Part shown: in pieces, positions 21,981 to 35,000 of the stretch | How positions within the stretch are numbered: the stretch's first letter is position 1 | Layout of the letters: every line of letters begins with the position of its first letter | NCBI GenBank assembly: GCA_914767715.1 | Contig: OU612071.1 | Location: 7,301,493-7,361,492, forward strand | Direction: 5' to 3' | DNA length: 60,000 bases | DNA from: Membranipora membranacea | Lineage: Eukaryota; Bryozoa; Gymnolaemata; Cheilostomatida; Membraniporidae | Notes under the pieces: generated by a model | Told to the model about the DNA's origin: nothing | Databases searched by the model: none | Seen by the model: the letters and a program-made list of their open reading frames with translations, nothing else | Made by a program: the position numbers and the translations under genes

Positions 21981-22375
21981 AACCTTTATTTGGGAACAAA
22001 CTATAGTACTGGGAGCAGTTTGGATAAATAAGGGCCCAATTTCAGGTCAGACAGTCGCAACAAAACTGACCAGACAATAAACTCAAAAATAGTACAACAA
22101 CAGATTCATATGCATATTATCCCAAAGTCTTTAGAACCTTGTTAAGCCAAGAGCTTCATGTTGTTGGTAGCAGCCAAATGTCTCTTCCTTCAAACTGGTT
22201 TTCTATTTTTCATATATAATGATAAAACCCCTCTTGCCCTGCCAGTGATTGAATTCATGCCGCTCAGTATTCTAGCTAGACTGCAGAAATGTGAGGAAAT
22301 GGAATGCCGCGCAATAAATTTGCCGAGCAGCATTAATTCATAAAACAGATCTTTGAACTTTCGACTTATCGAAAT
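21981..22375 (+). repeat. Diverged dispersed repeat, copy 2
   Basis: This is the partner of 20475-20975: ACTATAGTACTGGGAGCAG, AATTTCAGGTCAGACAG, AAAACTGACC, TTGAATTCATGCCG and CAATAAATTTGCCGAGCAG occur in the same order. The beginning also matches, inverted, 54941-55012. Confidence 0.45.
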
Positions 22376-22620
22376 TATTCCTTCCCACAAATAATGTTCT
22401 GATATGTAATGATGCCGCTACTTGTTTGTTGGCTTGAATTGCACAGATGCCAAGAACGAACATAAGGCATGAAAAAGGGAATAAAATTATGATCATTCTA
22501 GTTGGTAAACACTTTGCTTTTCTAACCAATCTACCATTTATACCATTTACACTTCTAACATATCATAAAAACGATTTGATCTCTAATAATGCACGTTGGT
22601 AACCAGAACCAATTGACTTA

Positions 22621-22663
22621 ATATAATAATAATAATAATGATAATAATAATAATAATAATAAG
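22621..22663 (+). repeat. (AAT)n microsatellite
   Basis: Imperfect run of ATA/AAT triplets with one TGATAA interruption, directly before the non-LTR remnant. Confidence 0.9.
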
Positions 22664-24340
22664 CATTAGCAAGTGGAATACCAACTTGGAGTGCAGAGGC
22701 CGCACACTGGCAAATGTGAACTTCAAGAGGGGGATCTGCTTTTCATCGTGGGCCTCATACCTCTGAGTGTGATACTACGAGAAGCGAAGCAAGGGTATAC
22801 TCTTTCCTGACCTCAGTCAGGTGAAATAAACCACTTGCTCTACATGGATGATCTGAAACTATACGGCAAAAACAAAAAACAACTGCAGTTATTGGTACAA
22901 ACAGTCAGAATTTTCACCCAGGATATAAGAATGAAGTTCGGAATATAGAAGTGTGCTACAGTAGTGATGAAGAGAGGGAAAAGTGAACAGGATGAGGGGA
23001 TATTGTTACCTGATGGAGAGCTGATGAAAGACTTAGGAGAACAGAACTACAAGTACTTGGGGGTGCTGGAAGCTGACGACATAAAAATAAAAGAGATGAA
23101 GGAGAAAGTAAGGAAAGAGTATTACAGAAGACTAAGACTACTATTGGAATCAAAGCTTAATGGAGGAAACGTCATCAAAGCAGTAAACACATGGGCGGTT
23201 GCTGTCCTCAGATACTCTGGAGGAATACTTGACTGGACAAAGGAGGAGCCTGAAGATATGGACAGAAAAACAAGAAAACTGATGACTATAAACAGAGCGC
23301 TGAGCCCGAGGGCTAATGTGGCAAGGCTGTATTTGGCAAGAAATGAATGAGGAAGAGGATTGAGAGCAGTGGAAGAAACTATCAGGACAGAGGAACACAG
23401 ACTATCAGATTACATAAAACATGAAGACAAAGGACTCAAAAGATACCTCAAGAGTTTTGAGAAGAAAGAAACCAAACGAGAGTATAAAGACCGCAAGATG
23501 AAGGAGAAACAACAGGAATGGAAGAACAAAGCATTTCATGGACAGGACAACAAGATAGCAGATCGAACAGAACCAAGAAAACATACAAGTGGATAAAGAA
23601 TGGCTACATGAAGAAAGAAACAGAAGGACTACTCATGGCTGCACAGGATCAGGCTTTACCGACACAATGGAAAAATGTACATATAGAGAAACGAGGAGGT
23701 ACAGCACTGTGTAGAATGTGTAATGAACAAGAAGAGACCGTGTTTCATATACTCAGTGAGTGTTCAAAAATAGCACAGACAGAGTATAAGAAACGCCATG
23801 ACAAGGTGGCACAACTGATTCATTGGAATTTGTGCAAGAGATATCAACTAGAACACAAGAGAAACTGATACGAACATCAGTTAGAGAGCGTGACAGAAAA
23901 TTAGAAAGCAAAGATCCTGTGGGACTTTACCAATCAAACAGACCACATCATATAAGCCTGCAGACCAGACATCGTTGTGCAAGACAAAGAAATCAACCAC
24001 ACTTGGGTCATTGATATAGCCGTCCCAGGAGATGCAAGAGTCACAGAAAAGGAGAGGGAGAAGGTGGAAAAATATCAGAATCTGGCGAGAGAAATAAGGA
24101 AAAATATGGAACACATCAGTGGCAGTTATACCAATCATTGTAGGAGCACTAGGAGCTGTGGCTAACCTGTATGAACAAAAGGAGATGCTGGAGATAGAGA
24201 AGAAGGAAGTAGACAGAGTGCAGTTCTCTGCTCTACTAGGATCGGCAAGAATACTGAGAAAGGTGTTGGATATCCCAGGTTAGGGGCCTAACCCGATAAC
24301 AACATATCACCGGCTGAAGAGCTGAGGAAATCAACAGGGA
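22664..24340 (+). mobile_element. 5'-truncated R2-like non-LTR retrotransposon remnant
   Basis: The remnant starts inside the reverse transcriptase (YMDD box at about 22840) and continues through the thumb (YKYLGVL at about 23050). It then carries a CCHC motif, CRMC...HILSEC (about 23710-23762), and a restriction-like endonuclease with RPDIVVQDKE...VIDIAVPGD (about 23964-24035). CCHC followed by an RPD...D endonuclease is the arrangement of the R2/R4/NeSL group, which often inserts at fixed sites. Stops (for example TGA at 23348-23350) and frame changes (about 23560-23600 and after 23868) make it inactive. It ends in an ACAATAATAATAATAG tail next to the microsatellite. No clear target duplication was found. 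Confidence 0.8.
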
Positions 24341-24915
24341 ATAACAATAATAATAATAGAGTTTATTTATGAAACGCTTAATAAAATTGTTTAAAACCAA
24401 TGATTTCTAAGCGTTGTGCATTGTGATAAAAGGTTAAAATAGAAAAATATATTATGAAATTAGCCTGTTGTAGGTAAAATTAATAAAATTGATTAAAATT
24501 TTGTTATCATAAGAATAATTATTGAGATGAGAAAAAATGATGAAAGATAAGATAATTAAAACCTACAAGTGGCAACTGCCCAGCACCTAAAACTCCACTC
24601 TAAAACCTACATATATGGGGTATATGTATGGCGGAAAAGATTGGTTTTTAACTGTGATTTAAATGAGGAGGTGGAAGAGAGATTGCGAAGGTAAGATGGT
24701 AGGGAGTTCCATATATCTGGTAAAGTGGAATTAACGGATCGACCACCCACTGTTTTTAGCCTACATTTAAAATTGCTCACAAGAGTGTTGGCTAAGTTGA
24801 AACGAGCGGTTCGGGCATGCTTAGAAGTTGTGAAAAATTATATAAAGCGCTTATCTGTGGGTAAGGATTTAAAAACAATCACGATCAGCTTGTTGTGTAT
24901 TATAAAAGTGGGTTA
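24341..24915 (-). repeat. Probable dispersed repeat with TTTATTTATGAAACGCTT end
   Basis: It starts in an (AAT)n run followed by TTTATTTATGAAACGCTTA and TCTAAGCGTTGTGCA. It later reads GGAAAAGATTGG...GGAGTTCCA. From memory this pattern resembles tails of widely spread animal non-LTR elements or SINEs in reverse orientation. No second copy is in the window, so the assignment is tentative. Confidence 0.35.
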
Positions 24916-25914
24916 ACTGATAATAGTTCGAGGAACATTATCAGTAAAGTCGACCTAGACTCTGATGTAAATTAACAAGGCGCCTATCGAGCCAGAAGGA
25001 CAAAGAGGAGAGTGAAACTATCAATGGAGACCGGCTGAAGATGAATGTACAAGAAACCTTGCTAGAGATATTCGACCTTTGACCTGACTGCAGACTGCCC
25101 ATCATTATATCTATCTCCTAGTTGCCAGGTAAACTTCATAACACAGGTACACCAAGCAAACGCTATTGCTTGTTACAAAGTGAGGACTTTCTTAAAATGA
25201 GGGAGAGTAAGTTGCAGCCTGACTATCCCCCTCAACTATTGTGATGAACATAGGCGTATACAGCACTCAAGATTATTGCTTATTGCTATCTCTGAATCCA
25301 TCTTGTGATCAATAAGGTTATCAGTAATATTCTTAATGTGGCATCATGAGGATTTAGTGAATGACGATCAAAACAAGTGCCTGATGAGTGATGGGAAATA
25401 ACCAGCAGTTAATAACCTGTCATAGGATGTGGCTTAGTTGGTCTAGGAGATAATTTGAGTTAAATTTGGCAGGATAAAGAGTTATTTTGAGAAAAAAAGA
25501 AAACAATTTCAAACGAGAGCAAAGACATTTACCCAGGCAATTGGTAATACATTTATAGATTTATAGCTGCATTGAAGCTTTGTTGGGTACGGAAAAACTA
25601 GAAATAATTAAAAGTACACAGAGTCTGGCGGATGAGATAAATCTCAATCCAAATTTGGTCTGAGGATAACAAAAATATATGAGTTCTTGGTATTAAATTT
25701 AAGCAAAAGATTATGGCAATTTTTCCTCTACTCTAATCATGTAAGAAAATATGGTTGGTTTGAGATTGAATATATTTTAGATGTAACGAAAATAAAATAA
25801 ATATAGTTCAATGTTGGTTGGTAAAGAAAGCATAAACTGTGGCGCATGACACTTTGTTTAGGGTTGCCAACCCTCATCAGCGTAACCAATTGCTGACCAT
25901 GATCAGTGCAAAAC
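24916..25914. other. No recognised feature
   Basis: AT-rich sequence without open frames of note, splice-supported exons or repeats with a partner. Confidence 0.4.
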
Positions 25915-26140
25915 GAAACCATTGCAGGGAATAGCTGGGTCCTTGTACCAGCGCAGAGCATAACAGAAGGCAAATGTCACCTGACCTACACAGCCGCAGG
26001 GAAAAGAATGGTCCTCACACCAAGCAGAGCAAATCAGGGCATATCAGAGCGTAAACGTCACTGGACCTACAAGTTGGTAGAGAAAAAGATGATCACTCAT
26101 TCAAGGCTGATGTATCATCAGAGAAGAGTCTACATAGGGC
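25915..26140 (+). repeat. About 80-bp diverged tandem repeat with open frame
   Basis: Three successive units of roughly 25-27 codons align: GNSWVLVPAQS...CHLTYT, GKRMVLTPSRA...RHWTYK and EKKMITHSRLM. In DNA the units share CAG(A)GAAA, GTCCT(T/C) and GACCTAC blocks. The frame stays open through all three. It could be a minisatellite or a decayed repeat protein, and nothing identifies a function. Confidence 0.4.
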
Positions 26141-28213
26141 AATAGGTAATAATTCTACAATTGAAAAACTCCAATGTCAGTAGTCATTCTGGATATGCAA
26201 GATTCATCACTTGATAGGGGCGATGAAATGTCTATGTTCATAGGCTGTGACCCAAAGTCAGAAAGATCGGTGTACTGGTAATATGCATTCAACCTACTGG
26301 AAATGGGAAGGCTTTCATACCACAACTAATAGGAATAAGGCAGTTGTCAACTTAGAATGAGATATATGTATGTTTAAGGATTATCCTTTCTTGTAAAAAA
26401 TGAAGAAAAATGACAATCTGCTGAAATCTCGTTTTTTTGGAGATAAAGCTTATAACTGTGCATCTTTTTTACCCTCAGACATTATTAATTATGGATACGA
26501 CTGCGCTCTTTTTGAGCATGGTTGTTCTTATTCGAAATTATAATTCTAAGCATGCATAAGGAAGATCATCTCTCACCAACAAAATGGGGCTCCACGCGTG
26601 TTTTACTGAAGGTTGAAGATTGAGTGTTTTAAAGTTGAAGAAAAGATTGGTCACTTTAAATGAAAAATCAATATAAGATTTTAGACTATAATTCAGTCCA
26701 ACAATTTGGAGTTAGCTATTCAGGTTAGGTGTTTTGGACACAAAACTGTAAACAATAACAAACTCAAGCTCATCAGCCAGTCAAATCAATTTATTCTGAA
26801 GAACTTTTGCAATTGTGTGCAAGCTGGCAATGGTCTAGTTTCTCTCAGTAACCAATTTCTCTACTCTCCAACTACAGACCACTAGAACCAATGGTTGTCA
26901 GTGGTTGACCTTGAATTAAGGCGAAGTACATGCTTGCAACTCAAAGAGCCCACACATGTAATATTATATGCAATCCGCCCCCCTCCCCGATCACTGCTTA
27001 TTATAATGAAATGACCACTGTGATGCTGTTGAGACTCTGTACAGCCAACAAATCATTTGAATACAATACCATTGGCAAAGGGCAAGGTCTGCACTGGTTT
27101 CCTTCCTCTGGTGATCGGGGTTGGTATATTCTTTATTACATTATAGACCAGGGAATATTTCAATTAGCATGAGCTGTGCTTTGTAAACCAAAAGATCATT
27201 ACAACTTAAATGCTCAATATCCTCGCTCCTTAGATAAATTTGTTCGCAAATAGTTCACACAAGAGTGAGCATAGTTCAATTGATTAGTGGCCAATTCTCG
27301 AACGAAGCTAAAAGCAGGTCTCGCCTACTAGGCTAGATGATGATGTACCACTTGGTCTTATATGCGCATGCTTGATCAGTAAATAAAGTGTATACTAATA
27401 TGTATATAGTTTTGCTGTTTGTATTTAAGGGTGACCCCACCAGTCTCAGACAGTTGGGAATGGTTGACATAAAGCAATAATGATCCGTCAGTTGCGCCGA
27501 GGCAAAGCCTATGCACACACTTTATACAAATACAAGACCCAGCCTACATAGGCTGTAGTGTAGTTGTAGTAAAGAGAGGGGGCATTTCCTTACAATGTAA
27601 AGTATGTAGGCCTACATGTAGCCATAGTAGATTAGCAATAACAGTTCTAGACAATTAGTTGCACGAGAGTTGCCCGCCTAAACATGCCACCACCAACAAA
27701 CAACAAAGCGAGGAGTAAGGAGTAAACTCCTTGGACATGTATGAGCCTTTCCCCCCTCTTACAACTCTTAGGAGTCCTTCTCCTTGCTTGATATTACACT
27801 GCACATGTACATTGGACTGGTACCATTGGCAAACTACAGAAAGCTACTAGTAGTGATAGTAACTAACAGTTACTAGCTAGACTTCTTAGTAAGTCTACTC
27901 ATTTTTCACTCACAACTGAGTAGTAGAATAGTAGTGTACCAAATATAAATACTAAATAACATTTATTTACCTGAGAGCTACAACAAATTGATTCAATCAA
28001 GTCCATTCACAGCTGTTCTAATTTCATTCTTCTTCTTCTTGTGAAGCTGAGTTGGCTCATCATCTCTTCATCGCTTATAAAGACCTCGTCGACGGCGATT
28101 AACAAGACGAAGACGAAGACGAAGTGGTCTTATGTGTCTGTGAAGTAACTGATTGGTGCCACTGAGTCTGACTGCTGTTCAGAAAGTTGACTACTAGCAA
28201 TATCGATAACTAA
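26141..28213. other. No recognised gene
   Basis: AT-rich sequence with only short open frames. A short Arg/Glu-type hexamer run (GACGAA repeated, about 28105-28125) is the only simple repeat of note. Confidence 0.4.
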
Positions 28214-28510
28214 CTCAGTGTTCCCCAACACAGATATTGTAATCAGTATGAAGTTATTGAACAGGCCAATAAGAAAAAAGTAAGATGTAATGGGCCAATC
28301 ATATCAAAGCCTGTGAAAATTCGAAGAGAGAGGGCAACTCTTCATTTTGGAAGGTTTGAACGTGAGAGGGCAATTCCGAACCAGTTACCTTATTACCCTG
28401 GAGGAGTTTTAAAATTGAAGATTGATCTATATTCTCAGAAGAAATTGAAGACAGCTTTGTGTGCAGGGAGCTCCACAAAATCGACATCAAAGTTTCAAGT
28501 TCTGCACTAG
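28214..28510 (+). CDS. Unrecognised basic open frame, possible terminal exon
   Basis: An open frame of 98 codons ends at TAG 28508-28510, with a possible acceptor (CCCCAACACAG) at 28233. The product would be rich in Lys and Arg (NKKKVRC, KIRRERATLHF, KKLKTALCAG) and varied enough to look protein-like. The opposite strand is also open over 28299-28589, so coding on either strand, or neither, is possible. I recognise no family. Confidence 0.25.
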   Translation, partial: LSVPQHRYCNQYEVIEQANKKKVRCNGPIISKPVKIRRERATLHFGRFERERAIPNQLPYYPGGVLKLKIDLYSQKKLKTALCAGSSTKSTSKFQVLH

Positions 28511-29674
28511 GTTCAACATTTCTTTTAATTTTGTTTTGCATTAGAATATATGATGTTAATATGGAAAGAGACGCTGAAGAATATATCAACTATCGAAATA
28601 GAAATGGTTTTAGTAAATACCAACAATTCATACAAAATCTCCTTCCCCGGTAGGAAGTTTACACTGGAATTATAGCCTTCTGTCCTTCGGCGCAATGCAA
28701 CCTTTCTTCCATCTGGCATTTATTTATTAGAGGGGAGCATCCTCCATATATCGGCTAAATACCATGCCTGCTATTAGGACTAACATTATTTCTAAATTGA
28801 AATATAATCCTTTGACAAAACATCAACAAGTAGCTTGATACACACTGATTTAAGTTATTTAGAAAAGCAAAAAGAACACCGTATGTCCAAATTAGCTGTG
28901 GTTCTAGTTCTGAGACACATAGAACTCTGACCAATGCAAATGAGTCACCGTAAACATTATAGGAGGGAGCAGAAATCATAATAAACTAATGATGTGACAT
29001 ACATATATTGATACTTAAGATTCCAAACAATACCCAAAGGAAAATATTGTTAGTCAGGCGATTACAAAGGCATATTGCACACCTGCTCCTAATCATAGCG
29101 AACATTGTCTGCTGCTAGAGAACGCAACATTGTTTGGTAGCTATCCTCATACAGCAAAATTATTCTCAATAAATTCCATTCTCTGTTGCCAGTAAATTAG
29201 CCATTAGCCATCAAGACCAGCTTACCCTGAGTAATCAATCAAGGCCAAAGAACCGAACACATGTTAAGGAAGTGACCCTTCCATACCTGGAAGAAATATA
29301 GCTCTGCAATAGTGAGAAACAGCAATCTCAGATTGTCTTGTTCGCTTGAACAGGGTGGTTGAAATTAATAATTGAATAAACCTTATCTTTCAATAGGCCT
29401 ATTTGTGTACAAAACTAAATTACATCTAAATTATCCTTATTGAGAGCTCGAATATCACTAAGCATGAAAAATCGGAAAAATGGGACCACTAGATCTCAAG
29501 TTAGTATCCCATGCAAAGCTCATGTGTTAAATTTATATTTTATATGTCATATCGTCATATTGCTTGTAAGAAGGTAGAATATGCAAAACAAACACAATTG
29601 AAATTGAACCAACAGTATAATAAACTTGACGACTTTGCAGGTTTAATAAGGATACAGACATAGCTAGTTCGAAG
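28511..29674. other. No recognised gene
   Basis: AT-rich sequence. Open frames are short and unsupported. Confidence 0.4.
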
Positions 29675-31016
29675 AAAGACCTAGTTTGAGGCTGCTATTT
29701 TGTACCACATCTTATTCTCCATATTTTATTTTATCATGTGAGCGATTTACAGCTTTAGACTCCAAATATTGAGGAAGTGATGGGCTCTCAAACTTCCACG
29801 GTGATCACCTTCAATTAGCATTGGGAATCAGTGGGCACACCGTGTGAGTCGTCACAACGTGTCATTTTTATTATACTAAGACCACTCCAAATTAATACCT
29901 TGATCTAGATGACAGTATGAAGATTTGTAGGTGGAGGGAGTTGTTTTTTTATTTTATATTTTAGCCCTACAAAACAGCTGGAGGTAAAACAGTTTGAAAA
30001 TTCTATTTTATTTTCTCTCTCCATTTCACATGCACAATGATATTAATGGTTAAGTTTGCCACATCACCAGTGTTTGATAATGTAATGCCACAAACTCACA
30101 TTGCAAGCCATCTGAGCACTAAAAGTCTAGCATAAGGCATATATGATTCAGATAACAGTTCTTTAGTCTGCCTGTTATAACCATGTACATTCACAATGTT
30201 TGTATACAAATAAGTAGCCAATGACACAAGAGTAGCAAGCCACGCCTCCTATATACCCTGAGTCAAATTTTATTATTTGTAAAATCCACGATGAACAATG
30301 AACGAATGAAGAAAAATTGTATAGAAAGTTTTATTTTCATATTTTTTGTTTTTTTCATCCATATTGAGTCACTATTCATCATTGTAATAAAATTATATAT
30401 CATGCATACCATGTGCATACATATAGGGAGTTTACAGGCATTCAGGGGTATACATTGTATATTTTACTTGGTCAATTGCACAGGAGGTAAAATATTTTAT
30501 CATTTTATGACTATCTCCAATTGGCATCTGGCAGTATTTTGATTTTATCAGGGCTCTGAAAAGGTGGCGGGCGTTCATCTAGATCGAGAAATTAATTTGG
30601 AGTGGCCTAATAATCACACACAAATTTCAGACCTAGGTAAGAATCGAGCCTGGGTATTTCATACCAGCATGCATCACATCACTAGGTACAGCTCCGTGAG
30701 CCTGTAGACAATATATCTCAGCCTTAGCGGCGCTGCCTTCTTGGCAATTTAGTCCTGGGTTTGAGACCCTCTATATCTCTGAAAATTTTGATCATCATCC
30801 TATCTATTAGTATATCATAATAAGTATGACGCGTTGTGACGTCCCACAGTGTGCCAGCTGATTCCTAATGCCGATAGACTGCCGTCACCTTGGAAGTTTG
30901 AGAGGCCCATTAATTCCTCAATATTTGGATTTTAAAGCTGGAAATCACTCACATGATAGAATAAAATATAAAGAATAAGATGTGATACAAAATAACAGCC
31001 TCAAACTAAGTCTTTA
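29675..31016. mobile_element. Fold-back element with long inverted arms
   Basis: The left arm (about 29675-29930) and the complement of the right arm (about 30560-31016) share long blocks. They run from AAAGAC(C/T)TAGTTTGAGGC through CCAAATATTGAGGAA, CTCAAACTTCCA, GGAATCAG(T/C)(G/T)GGCACAC and CCACTCCAAATTAAT to CGATCTAGATG. The right arm carries about 230 bp of extra sequence (about 30605-30835). The centre (about 29930-30555) has no recognisable protein. I could not define a target duplication, so the ends are approximate and the superfamily unknown. Confidence 0.7.
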
Positions 31017-31758
31017 AAGAAGAAGACAACACTGGCACCACTAAATACGTATCAAGATGCAATTAACCTCTTCCGGTAGGCAACATATTCAACCATAGAA
31101 ATCAAAGGTATGGGCTTTGGATCTGCACCACAGGGCAGTCAATAGCCCCTCCACCCCATGGCTGCAATAAACTGAATTAAGTTGAGAAGCTATTACAATC
31201 TCACAGTAAATGCTTAATTTTTGTTATTGAAAGAAATAATATTCTTTTTGTAGGTGATTGTGTAACTGAGATGACTGTTTAGATATCAATATTGACACAA
31301 CAAACGATAAATGCTTCGATTCTAGAAAAAAATTCTTTTATACATTATTCTTTCCCAATAATATATTTATTTGGAGAGTACGGGTATTTGTGTTACCGAA
31401 ACAAAATGGTGGAAGAGTTTGTAATTGAAATAATTAAAGTTTTCAAATTTAACATTTATCTATAACATCCAAATTTAGAAGGAGTTCATCATTACTCATC
31501 AAATATCAAACTACAACTTTTCTGGTTGTCTGCCACTTTAAGGTAAATTGCCTAAGAAGGAATAGTTCCAGTATCAAGCCACCAAAGAAGCCTTTGTGTG
31601 TCCGAGAAATGAATATAAATTACCGCTTTTAAATGTGTACAGCAACTCAAGAAACCTAATTCAATTTCCATTAAAAGAAGAAAGTAGATTTAAAAGCGCT
31701 GTTAGTGATTCTGTTACCCGTAAAAAAAGAGACTTGGTTTAAATTACAAGATAGATGC
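31017..31758. other. No recognised feature downstream of TRIM copy C
   Basis: AT-rich intergenic sequence between the fold-back element and the candidate polyadenylation signal of copy C. Confidence 0.4.
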
Positions 31759-31764
31759 TTTATT
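31759..31764 (-). terminator. Candidate polyadenylation signal of TRIM copy C
   Basis: AATAAA reads on the minus strand about 265 nt past the copy C stop codon, next to a second overlapping ATAAAATAAA run. It is the first canonical hexamer I noticed downstream. The AT-rich background makes a chance match likely. Confidence 0.3.
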
Positions 31765-31910
31765 TTATTATCCATTGGTTGGATACAAGATATTAAGACA
31801 AGTTTTAAAACATTGACATTAATGTGAGTTAACAATGATGTATTACAAACCCGATTAAACAGTGATAAAAATAATAATATATCCTCTAAGTATTGTTAAA
31901 AGCATTTTTT

Positions 31911-31931
31911 ATGCGGACCGCATAAAAGCTG
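31911..31931. repeat. 21-nt perfect palindrome in the 3' region of TRIM copy C
   Basis: Two 10-base arms, TTTTATGCGG and CCGCATAAAA, flank a single base, about 100 bp past the stop codon. In RNA it would form a tight structure only if the loop opened. It may be coincidental. Confidence 0.5.
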
Positions 31932-32030
31932 TCCTTTTCTTACTTGCAGTGTCAAATAGTGAGGGTTTGAGTTTCACAAAATTGGTCACAACAATATAAT
32001 CACTGTGATATGATGTTTCTGGGAATATGT

Positions 32031-35000
32031 TCAAAGATCAGAACCACCAATGCTCCATAGATGAACTAGTCGCTCAACATCCAGCTTATAATACTGTATT
32101 GAGCACCCGCTGTATTTAGTCACCATGAGTATATCCTCGGCTATGTGAAGGTCAAAGTGATTGTCAGTACCACCTTTTTCTCCAGTCATCTTACCAAGAA
32201 GTTCACCTACAGAATCAAGAGAGGCGAGATTTGACAAGAATGTGTTTTTATAAGTACAACTTGATAGGAGGGAATTCAATATTGAAAGTACCAAGTAGCA
32301 ATTGTCATACCTTGATTGAATTTTTAACACTCCACTCAAATTTACATCCTCCTCTATCAATAGTTGATCACATCACTAAATAAATTAAAGTTATCATAGA
32401 CCTCTGCATCAAACATCAAATAACTTTATTTGTACCACAGTAACTTGCACTTTCAATGACAATCATTGGCGGACAAAGAATGATCAAAATGAGATAACAG
32501 AGCATATATCATTATTCCAGAGCCAATAAAAACTAACAACATGAAGTCGGTGTGAGGTGAGCTAACCTGAATTGATATCAAGTATCCATATTGGAGTGTC
32601 AGCTGAGTAGCTAGAGGCAAGTACATATTGGTTCTTGTAGCAGACAACCCCTTCAGGGTACGCAATCTTCTTCATTGTCCACAGCACCTCACCACTTTCT
32701 ATATTGACCCTAAACACGCTGCCATTATTGTAGTCAGTTACTATCACTGTTTTATCATCACACACAGCCATTGAATTGTAACCACCGTGTGTCAAGGAAC
32801 ATGGGATTTTTTTAACAAGTTGCCCTGTTAGGGAGTACACAGCCAATGATGATTCTGCTCCAATGGATACAACGACCTTCCCATTCATAACCCTTAAACT
32901 ATCACAATAACTGCCGGCATCCCAGGACCGTTGAAGCAGACCTGATTTTTTGAAAACTCTCACTTGCTTTGCTGCCCAGACATAAACTTCATCCTCATAA
33001 ATTTGGAGGCTTTCTACACGACCACCAGGATTACACAGAAGTGTCTGCTGATCTGATTTGGAACCAGTTTCATAAACTTCATTTGAATATGAGCCTATGA
33101 AAGTGCTATTTCCATCAGTGGTCACGGACACAACAGGGATTCCACTGTTTAGTTTGACCGTTTTATTCAATTGCATAGAAATGGGTGGGCCAGGCTGTTG
33201 TGGTGACGGCTGAATGAGGAAACCATCATTGGCAACTGATAACTCCATAGAAGGCTGAATTTCTTCACACTCTAAAAAAAAAATTTTGGATGTAAGTATA
33301 ATTATTAAAATGAATCAGGTCAGTATTTAGTAATTAATTGTTCATGATGTACTGATGTTCTATGTTACAACATATCTTTTCAATAAAGCGAAAACAATAC
33401 AGCGTACCTTTGGTGGATATTTTCACATGATTGTCTGATCTTTTTAATGCAGGAATCTTCATCTTGATAAGTTGATGTATCAAGTCCTCTGTCTCATTGT
33501 ATCTCGCAGTTACATCCACCTGTCAGAGGAGGAGATAAGTAATGAACAGGAATACAAGATGGCTGGCTGGATGGATCCTGCTATATTGAAGCACAGTGTT
33601 TGTGCATCAAATGTACATAACACAGCAAAACAAAATATAATACACAATATTTGATCAAGAAATTGCTAAGTAGCTAAAACTCAGAACCAAATTTGAGAGC
33701 ACAAGTGTATTTTTGATATAAAATAGCTGGTATATGCTTGCACAGGGAATCATCATAGTTGTGTTGCGTCAATAATTGTTTTGTATATATTTTATCAGGT
33801 TAATCATTACTGATTGAGTAATAAAGCTGATCACCTTGGAACTCTAACTTTGTTCGCAACAATGTTTTAATAGCTTTTTCAGGGGTTCAATTAACTTGTT
33901 GAATATTTTCTTTGCTACAATACTTCTGTACGGTATCAGAGGGTCGAATATCAAGGCTCAACATAAGTGTTAAATTAAAATGTGTATCTAGTGCCCGATC
34001 ATTGAAAAAAATTACATGAGGGTAATCACTGACCGATTGTTGCCATAGGTTTTTGAGACAGAGTGTTTAATACGTAAAGAGTTTCTCGCTTTTTTTATTT
34101 CAAGTTTGAAGGAATTTGTGATCTTCATCATATGGCAGACTTAATGGGTGTTACTTATCCACATTGCTTTCACATTGAAGCTTGAGCCATCACAAGTTTT
34201 ATTCTTAATGAAGTTTTGATAAGGTTGATTACCTGATGATATGTGAAGAGTCGAGACTCAATCCTTAAGGTCTGCCTGCTTATCCTGTCCAACATAACTC
34301 CAACTTCATCATCTAGGAAACCAGTCACCTCAGCTTTGAATTTAGCTCTCATTTCTTTCAGTTCGGTCTCAAGCTTCGCATATTTCTCAGTGATCTCATC
34401 AATCTGGAAGCCATGGAATGGAAGAACATAAATATCATAATTGGTAACAGAGTATTATCAGTTTTTATATCTTGCAAGCAATTGGAACTCTTTATCGCAC
34501 AAATTGTTGTCTTTGACTTTCTAAATATTACAGCAATTTCTAGCCTTGCATTATTCCATTCAATTGCTTGCAATTGGTTCACTTATAGACTGTATATTTC
34601 TGCTAGGCGTTCAAATACTCTAATGGCATTGCGTAATAACACGATTTTTAAGATCCTTAAGCAACAAATAATTGACCCAACTTGAGGTGTTCATCTGTGA
34701 GTTTCATTGTACCTGTTTGTCCCTTGCTTCGTGAAGTTGTTTTATCATTGCTTCTGTTTCTGTTTCCCAGTCAGATATGGCAGCTGTCAGTTGTTTAGAC
34801 ATTCCTAGTAGGTGCTCTTCTTTCTCATAAACCCACAGCTTCATGTCGTTAGCCCTTTCTATCAGCTTTGCGACCAACATGTCGAGCCGAAAAAGTTTAT
34901 GACTCGAACCTGAAAGAGATGAGGAGAAGTTTTCAATTTTAACGTAAACTACAAGCTAAGCTTCACGTTCAAACTAAAACTTCTTACTGTGTAATCGTTA

